Assembly (NCBI GenBank): GCA_017634385.1
Contig: JAGBNN010000010.1
Coordinates: forward strand, 1 to 64,000
Source: Bacilli bacterium
GTDB taxonomy: Bacteria; Bacillota_I; Bacilli_A; RF39; UBA660
Direction: 5' to 3'
DNA length: 64,000 bases
The translations under genes and the position numbers were made by a program. Of the stretch, positions 44,409 through 53,471 are shown piece by piece. Position 1 is the stretch's first letter. Every line of letters starts with the position of its first letter. The notes under the pieces are model-generated. The model had not been told where the DNA came from, did not search any database, and saw only the letters and a list, made by a program, of their open reading frames with translations.

Positions 44409-44660
44409 TTGGATAAGAAGGTGTTGATTACTAATTCTCAGGGACAGCAAATACAAGCTGACGTAGTAATAGCTTTTAAATTAAAAAATAATAATCAAAA
44501 ATATATTGTATATACGTTTAATGAAAAAGATAATGATAGTATTAAGACATATGTTTCAAGAATTAGAGAAGAAGAAAATGGTGTGTATTTTGATGCCATA
44601 ACTGATCAAGAAGAATGGAAAATGGTAAGAGAAGCTATTATGAATGAGACAATTAATTAG
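44409..44660 (+). CDS. DUF1292 family protein (YrzB-like)
   Basis: An 83-residue acidic protein of the DUF1292 type, in Firmicutes usually near alaS and the ruvX-like gene, function unknown. The ending ITDQEEWKMVREAI is the family signature. The ATG at 44403 touches GGAGGG with no spacer, whereas the TTG at 44409 is six bases behind it, so TTG is the likelier start. It is followed by a second small gene at 44670 after GGAGG. Confidence 0.75.
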   Translation: MDKKVLITNSQGQQIQADVVIAFKLKNNNQKYIVYTFNEKDNDSIKTYVSRIREEENGVYFDAITDQEEWKMVREAIMNETIN

Positions 44661-44669
44661 GAGGTATAT

Positions 44670-44996
44670 ATGAGCTATAAAAATTATGCTGCAATAAATA
44701 AAATAAATAAGCTACAAAATGAATTAGATGAGTATAAACAAAATAAAATAGAAGTAAAAGAAGAAAAAGAAGAAAAAGTAGTAGAAGAAAATCAAAATTT
44801 TATGACTTTAGATTCAATATTAAGTCAAAAAGAAGAACCAAAGAAAGTAACCAAAGTTGAAAAAGAAATAGAAGATTATCCAAGATTCGCTACCATAACA
44901 GGAGCTCAAGCATTAAATATAAATTTCTATGATTTAGGAAATCTTGTACGTCAATATGAAGAAGTTTTTCCTAACGAAGATAAGAAATTAGCTTGA
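44670..44996 (+). CDS. Hypothetical coiled-coil protein
   Basis: A 108-residue protein: a Lys/Glu coiled coil (5-45) and a C-terminal part with YPRFATITGAQALNINFYDLGNLVRQYEEVF. Not recognised, 9 bp behind the DUF1292 gene with GGAGG, so in the same operon. Confidence 0.55.
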   Translation: MSYKNYAAINKINKLQNELDEYKQNKIEVKEEKEEKVVEENQNFMTLDSILSQKEEPKKVTKVEKEIEDYPRFATITGAQALNINFYDLGNLVRQYEEVFPNEDKKLA

Positions 44997-45016
44997 TTGA
45001 TTTAGAGTTTTATATA

Positions 45017-45025
45017 TGATATAAT
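45017..45025 (+). promoter_or_regulatory. Extended -10 promoter
   Basis: TGATATAAT, 22 bp before the ATG at 45048, starting the receptor/LTA region. Confidence 0.5.
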
Positions 45026-45047
45026 TGAATTTACGTGAGGTGTAAGA

Positions 45048-45551
45048 ATGAAAGGTAAAATAAAAAGTTTAATAAAAAATAAAAGATTTATAATATTTTT
45101 AATATTATTAGTTGTATTCTTTATATGTATATTCTTTTTAAGAGGAGTATTTTTCACAGGAAGTGGAAGTAAGTATGGAAATAGATTAGATGGAATTAAT
45201 AAAATTAGTTTCACAGATAAAGATCAAAAAAGTATAACTGATTCTATAAGTGCGGATGAAAAAGTATCTACAGCAAAAATTGTTATTCATGGAAAAATAA
45301 TTAATGTAATATTTAATGTTAACAAAGATGTAAGCGTAGATGATGCAAAAGCAATCGCACAAGCTTCACTTGAAAAATTTTCTAATGAAGTAAAAGGTTT
45401 TTATGATATTCAATATATGATTACAAATACAGAAGAAGTAGGAGAAGAAGTTCAAACAACAAATCAAGATGGTTCTACAACTACTGAAGTAAAGAAAAAA
45501 TTCCCAATAATGGGATATAAAAATTCAAACAAAGATAGTATAGTTTGGTAG
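45048..45551 (+). CDS. Membrane-anchored extracytoplasmic protein
   Basis: A 167-residue protein with one membrane helix (about 14-34, basic cytoplasmic end) and an outside domain with VIHGKIINVIFNVNKDV and SVDDAKAIAQASLEKF, an alpha/beta fold, ending in FPIMGYKNSNKDSIVW. Not recognised. It is 10 bp ahead of the GGDEF receptor gene and may act with it. GAGGTG ribosome site. Confidence 0.65.
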   Translation: MKGKIKSLIKNKRFIIFLILLVVFFICIFFLRGVFFTGSGSKYGNRLDGINKISFTDKDQKSITDSISADEKVSTAKIVIHGKIINVIFNVNKDVSVDDAKAIAQASLEKFSNEVKGFYDIQYMITNTEEVGEEVQTTNQDGSTTTEVKKKFPIMGYKNSNKDSIVW

Positions 45552-45561
45552 GTTGATAATT

Positions 45562-47625
45562 ATGAAAAAGAAAAATAAAAAAATAAGTGTTAAGAAAATT
45601 TTAATAATTATAATACTTTTAACAGTTATTTTTGGAGTATTAGGAATAGCAATATATTCTAAAAATAAAAATGATAGAAACGGTGTATTTTCTATTATTG
45701 AAAAAAGATGGATTGAAAAAAATAAATCTACTGTTATAGATGTATCTATTTTAAATGATTTACCTTTATTTGGTGATGAAGGAGATGGAGTATTTTTTGA
45801 TTTCTTAAATGATTTTACTAAAGAAACAAATTTAAATTTTAATATGATTCCATACTCTAAAGCTAAATCATCAGATGATTCGGGATATACATTTGAAATA
45901 AATGATAATTCTGCATTAAAAGATAATGAACTATCATTTTATACTGATAACTATGTAATGATTAGTAAAGATAGTGAAAGAGTAAAGAAATTTTCTGATT
46001 TAACAAATTCAGTTATTGGCGTATTAGATACTGATTTAAGTATGATAAAAGAATATTTAAATGATAATTCAGGTGTTGTATATAATACATATAATGATAT
46101 TGATACTATTGTAAAAGCATTAAATGACAATGATATTAAATATGCAATAGTTCCAAAAAATATATATATTAAACAAATATTAAAAAATAATTATTATATT
46201 GTTTATAATATTTCTGATATTTATACTAATTATGTATTAAAAGTAAATGGTAAAGAAAAAGTATTAAATAGTATAATAAAAAAATATTATATTAGATGGA
46301 AAAGAAATGGATTTGATAAATCATATAATGAAAGATTATTTGATTTATATATGGAACAAAAAGGATTAGATGAAATAGCAAAAGCTGATTTTACATCAAA
46401 AGATTATATATATGGATATGTAAGAAATATTCCATATGAAACAGAAATTAATAATGAATTTATTGGTTATAATAGTGAAATATTAGATGATTTTGCATCA
46501 TCAATGAAAGTTTCATTTAAAGTAAAAGAATATACATCAATAGATGATTTAGCAAAAGCTATAAATGATGGAAAAGTTGATTTAGCATTTAATTATTATG
46601 ATTTTAAAAATATAACAAATAAAGTTGATTATACTACATCAACATATAATGAAAAATTAGTTGTATTAACAAGCATAAATAATATAAATACTACAATGAA
46701 TTCATTTGTATCTTTAAGAGATAAAAATGTATCAATGTTAGATAATAAAATAGCTAGTTATATTGAAGATAATACTAATGCTAATGTTAAGAAATTTAAA
46801 AAAGCATCTACTTTATTTAATTCATTAAACGATGATAGCATAGTAATATTAGATTATAATACATACAATTATTATAAAAATAATGAACTAGAATCATTTA
46901 AAGTAATATATGAAGAAGATATTAATGATGATTTCAATTTCATATTAGTAAATTCAAATAAAAATAAAACATTTAATAGTATATTTAAATATTATGTATC
47001 AACATTAAATACAGATTTATATAAATCAAGAGCATTATTAAAATTTAGTAATGATAGTAAAAAAATAGATTTATCTTATGTATATTTTATAATTGGAATA
47101 GTAGTATTAACTGTATTTAGTATTTTATATTTCAAAAATAGAACAATTTCTAGTAGAGTTAAAAAAGAAGATAAGATGAAATATGTAGATCATTTAACTT
47201 CATTAAAAAATAGACATTATTTAAATCAAAATTATTTAAAATGGCAAGCTAATAAAATATATCCACAAGCAATAATTGTTGTTAATGTAAATAAAGTTGG
47301 TCATATAAATGATGTTTATGGACATGAAGAAGGGGATATGGTTATTAAACAAGCTGCTAATGTATTAATAAATAATCAATTAGAACAAAGCGATATTGTA
47401 AGAACTAATGGAGATGAATTCTTAATATATTTAGTAGGATATGAAGAAACTAAAGTAATAACTTATATGAGAAGACTATATAAAGAATTTAAAAATTTAC
47501 CATATAAATTTGGTGCGTCACTTGGATATAGTATGATTCTTGATGATGTTAAAACTATAGATGATGCAATCAATGAAGCAGTCTTAGAAATAAAAACAAA
47601 TAAGGAGTCTCAAGACGAAAAATAG
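45562..47625 (+). CDS. Membrane receptor with degenerate GGDEF domain
   Basis: A 687-residue protein. N-terminal helix (about 11-31), two extracytoplasmic solute-binding-like (SBP_bac_3 type) domains (about 45-270 and 280-500), a second helix (about 508-530), and a GGDEF domain (about 545-680). The signature reads NGDEF (616-620) rather than GGDEF, and the metal/substrate motif reads NVNKVGHINDVYGH, with Asn for the first Asp. Such changes often mean a sensor or inactive domain, or a cyclase of altered specificity. The ATG at 45562 follows TAGGTTGAT. It belongs with the small anchored protein and the YihY gene. Confidence 0.8.
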   Translation: MKKKNKKISVKKILIIIILLTVIFGVLGIAIYSKNKNDRNGVFSIIEKRWIEKNKSTVIDVSILNDLPLFGDEGDGVFFDFLNDFTKETNLNFNMIPYSKAKSSDDSGYTFEINDNSALKDNELSFYTDNYVMISKDSERVKKFSDLTNSVIGVLDTDLSMIKEYLNDNSGVVYNTYNDIDTIVKALNDNDIKYAIVPKNIYIKQILKNNYYIVYNISDIYTNYVLKVNGKEKVLNSIIKKYYIRWKRNGFDKSYNERLFDLYMEQKGLDEIAKADFTSKDYIYGYVRNIPYETEINNEFIGYNSEILDDFASSMKVSFKVKEYTSIDDLAKAINDGKVDLAFNYYDFKNITNKVDYTTSTYNEKLVVLTSINNINTTMNSFVSLRDKNVSMLDNKIASYIEDNTNANVKKFKKASTLFNSLNDDSIVILDYNTYNYYKNNELESFKVIYEEDINDDFNFILVNSNKNKTFNSIFKYYVSTLNTDLYKSRALLKFSNDSKKIDLSYVYFIIGIVVLTVFSILYFKNRTISSRVKKEDKMKYVDHLTSLKNRHYLNQNYLKWQANKIYPQAIIVVNVNKVGHINDVYGHEEGDMVIKQAANVLINNQLEQSDIVRTNGDEFLIYLVGYEETKVITYMRRLYKEFKNLPYKFGASLGYSMILDDVKTIDDAINEAVLEIKTNKESQDEK

Positions 47626-47643
47626 TAATAAATAGGTGAAAGT

Positions 47644-48468
47644 ATGGAAAAAATAAACGAAACTAGAAGAAAAATTAACAATTTCTTTAAATATTTACTT
47701 GAACTTATAAGAAAGCCAGTTATGTCCATTTTACCAGGACAATTGTCTTTCTTTTTATTGCTATCTATAATTCCTATAATACTTATTATGGGTATTATTG
47801 CATCTGCAATAGGAGCAAATGTATTAGATGTAAAAAATGCAATAATAGATGCATTACCAGCGCATGTTGGAACATTAATAACTCCTTTATTAAAAGGAAG
47901 AGGATTAGATTACAATATAATAGTATTAATAGTATCCGCTTTATTATTAGTATCAAAAGGAACAAGATCTATTATAAGAGTAGCATCTGTTATATACGAG
48001 ACAAAAGATATTAATAGTTTAGGAACATTTTTAAAATCAATAGCATTTTCAATTATATTAATTGTATTAATGGCATTTTTAATAGTTATACCTGTACTTG
48101 GGTCTAAAATATTAGAAATACTAGGTATTTACGGAATAGTAACCGAAAATATAATAAAACTATATTCTATATTAAAATGGCCATTATCAGTTATAGTTAT
48201 ATTTATAAATTTAAAGATAATATATATATATTCTCCAAATAGAACAATACCAAGTAAATCAGTAAATAAAGGTGCGCTATTTACTTCAATATTATGGGTA
48301 GTAATAACTGCTGGATATTCGTTTTATATAACATACTTAACAAAATATGATATTTTTTATGGTGGTGCTGCCAATATAATAATATTAATGTTATGGCTAT
48401 ATTTAATGAGTTATGTTTTTGTTCTTGGAATGAGTATTAATGCAAGTTATTTAAAAAGTCAAAATTAA
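47644..48468 (+). CDS. YihY/BrkB family membrane protein
   Basis: A 274-residue protein with six membrane helices. LSFFLLLSIIPIILIMG and the later NIIILMLWLYLMSYVFVLGMSINA match the YihY/virulence factor BrkB family, of uncertain function (flippase or envelope integrity). It starts 18 bp after the GGDEF gene with AGGTG. Confidence 0.85.
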   Translation: MEKINETRRKINNFFKYLLELIRKPVMSILPGQLSFFLLLSIIPIILIMGIIASAIGANVLDVKNAIIDALPAHVGTLITPLLKGRGLDYNIIVLIVSALLLVSKGTRSIIRVASVIYETKDINSLGTFLKSIAFSIILIVLMAFLIVIPVLGSKILEILGIYGIVTENIIKLYSILKWPLSVIVIFINLKIIYIYSPNRTIPSKSVNKGALFTSILWVVITAGYSFYITYLTKYDIFYGGAANIIILMLWLYLMSYVFVLGMSINASYLKSQN

Positions 48469-48521
48469 TTTACACTAATATAGTAAAAAATATAAGGGGT
48501 CTATATTTAATTGATAAAAAG

Positions 48522-48530
48522 TGATATAAT
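48522..48530 (+). promoter_or_regulatory. Extended -10 promoter of the LTA synthase-like gene
   Basis: TGATATAAT, 24 bp before the GTG at 48554. Confidence 0.5.
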
Positions 48531-48553
48531 TTATATGTTTGGAGGTAATTTTT

Positions 48554-50593
48554 GTGAAAAAGAAACTAAGCAAAAAATTTAACAAAATTATAAAACAAAT
48601 AAAAGAATTTGATTATAAATATTATTTAAATACAAGTATATTGTTTTGTACGTTTGTAGTATCTAACTTAATTAATGGTATGTTACTTAGATTTATAACA
48701 GTACATAACTTTTTTGCAATTAAACCAGTAGTAGCGGATTTAGCATTAATATTATTACTTGGTTCATTTGTATATTTATTTAAACCTAAAACAAGATTTA
48801 AATATTTAATGATAGTATCAGTTATATTAAATGCTATATGTATTATAAATTCACTTTATTATACATATTTTATGTCATTTGCTTCATTCTCTTTAATAGC
48901 AATTTCATTAACAGTTATAGATGTAGGAGATGCTGTTACAAAGAATGTAATGGAATTTAAAGATTTTATATTTTTATGGCAATTAATCGCACTTACAATA
49001 GTACATTATAAATTAAAAAAAGCTAATCACTATAATAAAGTAGCTATGTCAGAAAATAAGAAGAAAAGATTTACAGGAACACTTACAAGTGCAATTGTAA
49101 TATATGCTTTATTCTTTATGACTGTAACAAGCGTAGAATATAGTAGATTATCAAAACAATGGAATAGAGAATTCTTAGTAACTAAATTTGGTGTGTATAC
49201 ATATCAGTTAAATGATTTATTTAAAAGTTTAGATGCTAAATTCTATACATTATTTGGATATGATAATGCTGCAAAAGAATTTAGAGATTTCTATTCTGAA
49301 AAAGAAGAACACACTAATAATGATTATACAAATATGTTTAAAGATTATAATGTAATAGTTATACATGCTGAAAGTGTGCAAAACACAGCACTTAGAACAT
49401 CATTTAATGGACAAGAGGTTGCACCTACATTAAATAGATTAAAAGATGAAGGAATATATTTTAGTAACTATTATGCACAAGCAAGTGGAGGAACAAGTTC
49501 AGATTCAGAATTCACATTTGCAACTTCACTTCTACCAGTAACAAATGGTGCAGTTGCAGTTAGTTATTGGAATAGAGAATACGAAACTATCCAAAAATTA
49601 TTAAAAGAACAAGGTTATAGAACTATAAGTATGCATGGTAATAATGGTAGTTTCTGGAATAGAATTAATTTCCATAAAAGTTTAGGATATGATAAATTTT
49701 ATAGTAAGGCAGATTATGATATAGATGAAGTAATAGGACTTGGACTTTCAGATAAATCATTCTTTAAACAATCAGTTGAAAAATTAAAGGAAGAACATGA
49801 AAAATACGGTAAGTTCTATGCAACAATGATAATGCTTTCAAATCATACACCATTTGATGCAGTTGATAAATATGGTGAATTTGATACAGATTTAAAAGAA
49901 GAAGTACAAAAAGATGATGGAACAGTTGAAACAGTATCATATCCATACATGGAAGATACTAAATTAGGTAATTATTTTAAATCTGTTCATTATGCAGATA
50001 GTGCTATAGATGAATTAATGACAGAACTTGATGAAGCAGGTCTTTTAGAAAATACTTTATTAGTAATATATGGAGATCATGATGCAAAACTTCCAAAAGC
50101 AGATTTTGCAAGATTGTATAATTATGATAAGGAAACAGATAAAACAAAAGATAAAGATTCAGAAGATTATATTGATGTAGATTATTTTAGATATGAACTT
50201 GATAGATCAGTACCATTTATCATATGGACAAAAAATAAAAAATTTAATTTAACAATAGATAAGGTTATGGGAATGTATGATGCAGCTCCTACAATTGAAA
50301 ATATGCTTGGTGTAACACCAACATACAATTTAGGACATGATATAATGAGTACAGATAATAACATAGTGGTGTTCCCAAACGGTAACTGGATAACAAATAA
50401 TATTTACTATAACAGTCAAAAAGATCAATATAAGATATTAAATACTGATTATGTAGTAAATACTGGAGAAATAGAAAAAAATAGTGAATATGCTTCGAAG
50501 AGACTTAGTGTTGCAAATGATATCATATTATATGATTTAGTAAAAAATGAAAAAAATGAAAAGAATAGATTACAAAGGGTGGAAGGAGAATAA
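48554..50593 (+). CDS. ltaS: Lipoteichoic acid synthase-like sulfatase
   Basis: A 679-residue protein with five N-terminal membrane helices and an extracytoplasmic sulfatase-type domain. The catalytic Thr is in GGTSSDSEF, with metal ligands in HAES, YGDHD and NHTPF. LtaS polymerises glycerol phosphate from phosphatidylglycerol onto a lipid anchor; other family members are primases or phosphoglycerol transferases, so the exact role is not certain. The start is the GTG at 48554, eight bases after GGAGG; the TTG at 48539 lies upstream of that site. The next two genes (50596, 51256) are in the same operon. Confidence 0.88.
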   Translation: MKKKLSKKFNKIIKQIKEFDYKYYLNTSILFCTFVVSNLINGMLLRFITVHNFFAIKPVVADLALILLLGSFVYLFKPKTRFKYLMIVSVILNAICIINSLYYTYFMSFASFSLIAISLTVIDVGDAVTKNVMEFKDFIFLWQLIALTIVHYKLKKANHYNKVAMSENKKKRFTGTLTSAIVIYALFFMTVTSVEYSRLSKQWNREFLVTKFGVYTYQLNDLFKSLDAKFYTLFGYDNAAKEFRDFYSEKEEHTNNDYTNMFKDYNVIVIHAESVQNTALRTSFNGQEVAPTLNRLKDEGIYFSNYYAQASGGTSSDSEFTFATSLLPVTNGAVAVSYWNREYETIQKLLKEQGYRTISMHGNNGSFWNRINFHKSLGYDKFYSKADYDIDEVIGLGLSDKSFFKQSVEKLKEEHEKYGKFYATMIMLSNHTPFDAVDKYGEFDTDLKEEVQKDDGTVETVSYPYMEDTKLGNYFKSVHYADSAIDELMTELDEAGLLENTLLVIYGDHDAKLPKADFARLYNYDKETDKTKDKDSEDYIDVDYFRYELDRSVPFIIWTKNKKFNLTIDKVMGMYDAAPTIENMLGVTPTYNLGHDIMSTDNNIVVFPNGNWITNNIYYNSQKDQYKILNTDYVVNTGEIEKNSEYASKRLSVANDIILYDLVKNEKNEKNRLQRVEGE

Positions 50594-50595
50594 AA

Positions 50596-51243
50596 ATGAG
50601 TAAGAAACCAAGAAAGAAAAGTAAGAAAAAATTAATAGTATTTTTCTTATTACTTTTAATCGCAGGAGGCTTAGTATTCTTTACTTTAAAATTAAATAAG
50701 AAAGACGAACCTGCTGAAAAGAAAGCTAAAGTAGTAGATGAAATTAAAAACTTTGATTATACTGTTTCTGAAACAGATACAAAATTATTTAAAGATGAAT
50801 TTAAAAAATTAAAGAAAGTATTATCTCAAAAAGAAGTCGATAACAAAGAATATTCTAATGAAATAGCAAAATTATTTATAATTGATTTCTTCACTCTTGA
50901 TAATAAAATTACTAAAAACGATGTTGGTGGAGTACAATTTGTTTATAGTGGATATAAAACAACATTTATAGATAAATCAAGAGATGAATTCTATAAATAT
51001 GTTAAAAGTAATGTAAATGGTGATAGAAGCCAAGAATTACCAATTGTAGAAACTATAGAAGTTGCTAGTAGTGAACCAGTAAGTGCATCAGCAGAATTAT
51101 CTGGTGATCAATTTGCACAAATAAGTGAAGCATATAAAGTAAATCTTACTTGGACATATAAAAAGGATTTAGGTTATCAAAATAAGGCAACAGTAATAGT
51201 TGTTAAAGATAATGATAAATTCGCAGTCGCTAAAATGAATTAA
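50596..51243 (+). CDS. Membrane-anchored extracytoplasmic protein
   Basis: A 215-residue protein with a Lys/Arg-rich N-terminus, one helix (about 12-30) and an extracytoplasmic alpha/beta domain. It is 2 bp after the ltaS-like gene and 12 bp before the LCP gene, so it is probably part of envelope polymer assembly. No family recognised. GGAAGGAG ribosome site. Confidence 0.7.
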   Translation: MSKKPRKKSKKKLIVFFLLLLIAGGLVFFTLKLNKKDEPAEKKAKVVDEIKNFDYTVSETDTKLFKDEFKKLKKVLSQKEVDNKEYSNEIAKLFIIDFFTLDNKITKNDVGGVQFVYSGYKTTFIDKSRDEFYKYVKSNVNGDRSQELPIVETIEVASSEPVSASAELSGDQFAQISEAYKVNLTWTYKKDLGYQNKATVIVVKDNDKFAVAKMN

Positions 51244-51255
51244 GGAGGCTAAAAT

Positions 51256-53349
51256 ATGACACGTAATGAAAAGAATGAAAGAAAAAGAAGATTTAAAGGT
51301 TTAAATTTATTTACTGGTGTATTACTAGGAATGTATTTAGTAATATCAGGGTATCTAGTTTATAATTTATATAAGCTAACTGGAATAGAAACTTTAATAA
51401 GATATATAGTTATGGGAGCACTTATTCTAATAGCATTATTATTTGTAATAAGATACTTTAGAATGAGACATAGACCTACATTTAAAAGATGTATTATAAC
51501 TATTTTATTATTATTAATATTTGGTGGAGTACAATTCTTTGTAGCATATACATTAAACAAAGGACTTGATGTAGTAGATAATATATCTACACAAAAATAT
51601 AAAACATATAAGACAAGTTTAATTGCTATGAAAGGAAAACTTTCATCAAAATCTGATATAAAAGATAGTACAAAAATAGGTAGAGTAAAAGATGAAGAAG
51701 ATATAGAAAATTATGTATTATCTAAAGAAATAATGGCTAATAATAATATAAAAGATAGTCAAATAATTGATTATGAAGATCCAATAACTTTATTATATGA
51801 ATTATATGAAGGAAAAATGGATGCAGCATTTATATCAGGAAGTTATGTAGATATATATAAAACAATGCAAAAATTTGAAAATATAGATACAGAAGTAGTA
51901 GAACTTGACAGTTATTCAAAGAAAATGAAAGTTCAAAAAGATAAAACAACACAAGCATCAACTAAAAGTATTACTGAACCATTTACAATACTTTTAATGG
52001 GTGTTGATTCAACTGCAGAACAAATAACACAAACAAGTGGTCTTGGAGATTCATTAGTAGTAATAACATTTAATCCAGAAACATTAAATGCTACTATATT
52101 AAGTATTCCTCGTGATACATTTGTACCAATATCTTGTTATAGAAATGTAAATAGTAAAATAACACATGCAGCATCTGGTGGAGATAGTTGTATGATAAAA
52201 ACCATTCAAAATTTCTTAGATGTAAAAATAGATTATTATGCAAAAATAAACTTTAGAGGACTTATAAAAATAGTAGATGCACTAGGTGGAATTGATGTAG
52301 ATGTTCCATATGCATTCTGTGAAACAGATGAAACAAGATCATCTAAAAATATTATTACTGTTGAAAAAGGATGGCAACATCTTGATGGAAGACAAGCACT
52401 TGCTTTATCAAGAAACAGAAAAACAATTGATTGGTGTGGTAAACATTATAATCAAGGAACAAGAAATGACTTTGTCAGAGGTCAAAATCAACAACTTGTT
52501 ATAAATGGAATAGTTAATAAAGCTAAAACATTAAGAAGTGTTGATCAATTCTATTCATTACTTGATGCAGTTGGTGGAAGTATGACTACTAATATGGATA
52601 GAAAACAAATATTATCATTCTATAATTTATTTAAGAAAATATTAGCATCTAGTAGTGATTTAACTGATACAAATAATATACTTGATATGCAAAGACTATA
52701 TATAAATGGTAGAGGAGCACTTATTCAAGATGGTATTATGTCTAGTATGAATTTATATGAATATGTTCCATCTAGTCAAAGTGTATCTGCTGTTAAAAAA
52801 GCTATGAAAGAAAATTTAGGTATAGTAAATGCTACACCTGCTAAAAACTTTAGTTTCTCAGCAGATCAAGGATATGAAAAGAAAGTAATAGGTAAAGATC
52901 TATATGGTGGAATACCATCATATCCAACAGTACCTGAAAAGAAAACAGAAGAAACAACTGAAGAAAATCCATGTACAGGAGATAATGAAGAACTTGGTGC
53001 AGATAAAAAGACTTGTGTATGTAAAAATGGATACAGTAAAGTAGATGGAAAATGTACTAAGAAAGAAGCAACTTCAGAATGTACAGGAGCAAATGAAGAA
53101 TTAGGTGCAGATAAAGTAACATGTGTATGTAAATGGGGATATGAAAAAGTAAATGGAGTATGTACTAAAAAAGATTCTGGTGGATCATCATCAGGAGGCT
53201 CTGGTAGTGAATCTGGCGGAAGTGGTTCTGGAGAATCCGGTGGAGGATCATCAGGAGGTTCTGGTGGAGAATCTGGTGGTTCCGGTGGTGAATCTGGCGG
53301 AGGTACTTCAGGAGGATCAACAGAATCAAATACAGAAGGAAATAATTAA
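51256..53349 (+). CDS. LytR-CpsA-Psr family protein with EGF-like Cys repeats and Gly/Ser tail
   Basis: A 697-residue protein. Three membrane helices (about 15-35, 42-63, 75-98), a solute-binding-like domain (about 110-220, with DYEDPITLLYELYEGKMDAAFI), and an LCP catalytic domain (about 245-480) with GDSLVVITFNP, SIPRDTFVPI, FRGLIKIVDALGGIDVDV and LSRNRK followed by the Arg cluster NDFVRGQNQQ. LCP enzymes join teichoic acid or capsule polymers to peptidoglycan. After it, two 4-Cys repeats (573 and about 609 onward) and a Gly/Ser tail appear, uncommon in this family. AGGAGG ribosome site. It follows the ltaS-like operon. Confidence 0.9.
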   Translation: MTRNEKNERKRRFKGLNLFTGVLLGMYLVISGYLVYNLYKLTGIETLIRYIVMGALILIALLFVIRYFRMRHRPTFKRCIITILLLLIFGGVQFFVAYTLNKGLDVVDNISTQKYKTYKTSLIAMKGKLSSKSDIKDSTKIGRVKDEEDIENYVLSKEIMANNNIKDSQIIDYEDPITLLYELYEGKMDAAFISGSYVDIYKTMQKFENIDTEVVELDSYSKKMKVQKDKTTQASTKSITEPFTILLMGVDSTAEQITQTSGLGDSLVVITFNPETLNATILSIPRDTFVPISCYRNVNSKITHAASGGDSCMIKTIQNFLDVKIDYYAKINFRGLIKIVDALGGIDVDVPYAFCETDETRSSKNIITVEKGWQHLDGRQALALSRNRKTIDWCGKHYNQGTRNDFVRGQNQQLVINGIVNKAKTLRSVDQFYSLLDAVGGSMTTNMDRKQILSFYNLFKKILASSSDLTDTNNILDMQRLYINGRGALIQDGIMSSMNLYEYVPSSQSVSAVKKAMKENLGIVNATPAKNFSFSADQGYEKKVIGKDLYGGIPSYPTVPEKKTEETTEENPCTGDNEELGADKKTCVCKNGYSKVDGKCTKKEATSECTGANEELGADKVTCVCKWGYEKVNGVCTKKDSGGSSSGGSGSESGGSGSGESGGGSSGGSGGESGGSGGESGGGTSGGSTESNTEGNN
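52972..53172 (+). repeat. Tandem Cys-rich (EGF-like) coding repeat
   Basis: Two copies about 108 bp apart, each coding C-x13-C-x-C-x9-C with the shared core EELGADK and GY-KV-G, in the LCP gene. Confidence 0.8.
53173..53343 (+). repeat. Gly/Ser/Glu low-complexity coding repeat
   Basis: Repeated SGG, SGS and ESGG units in the 3' end of the LCP gene; probably a flexible wall-spanning tail. Confidence 0.8.
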
Positions 53350-53376
53350 AAGTAACAAGAAATTGTTACTTTTTTT
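53348..53376 (+). terminator. Intrinsic terminator of the LCP gene
   Basis: AAAAGTAACAA/TTGTTACTTTT (53348-53358 with 53363-53373), loop GAAA, T run. Confidence 0.85.
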
Positions 53377-53437
53377 ACGCTCTTTTTACACAATGAAATA
53401 AAAAAATTATTGAAATATTTAATCAAAAATGTTATTT

Positions 53438-53446
53438 TGTTATAAT
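53438..53446 (+). promoter_or_regulatory. Extended -10 promoter of the glucosaminidase-cohesin unit
   Basis: TGTTATAAT, 25 bp before the ATG at 53472. Confidence 0.55.
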
Positions 53447-53471
53447 TATAGAAAGAATAGGAGGAATAGTT

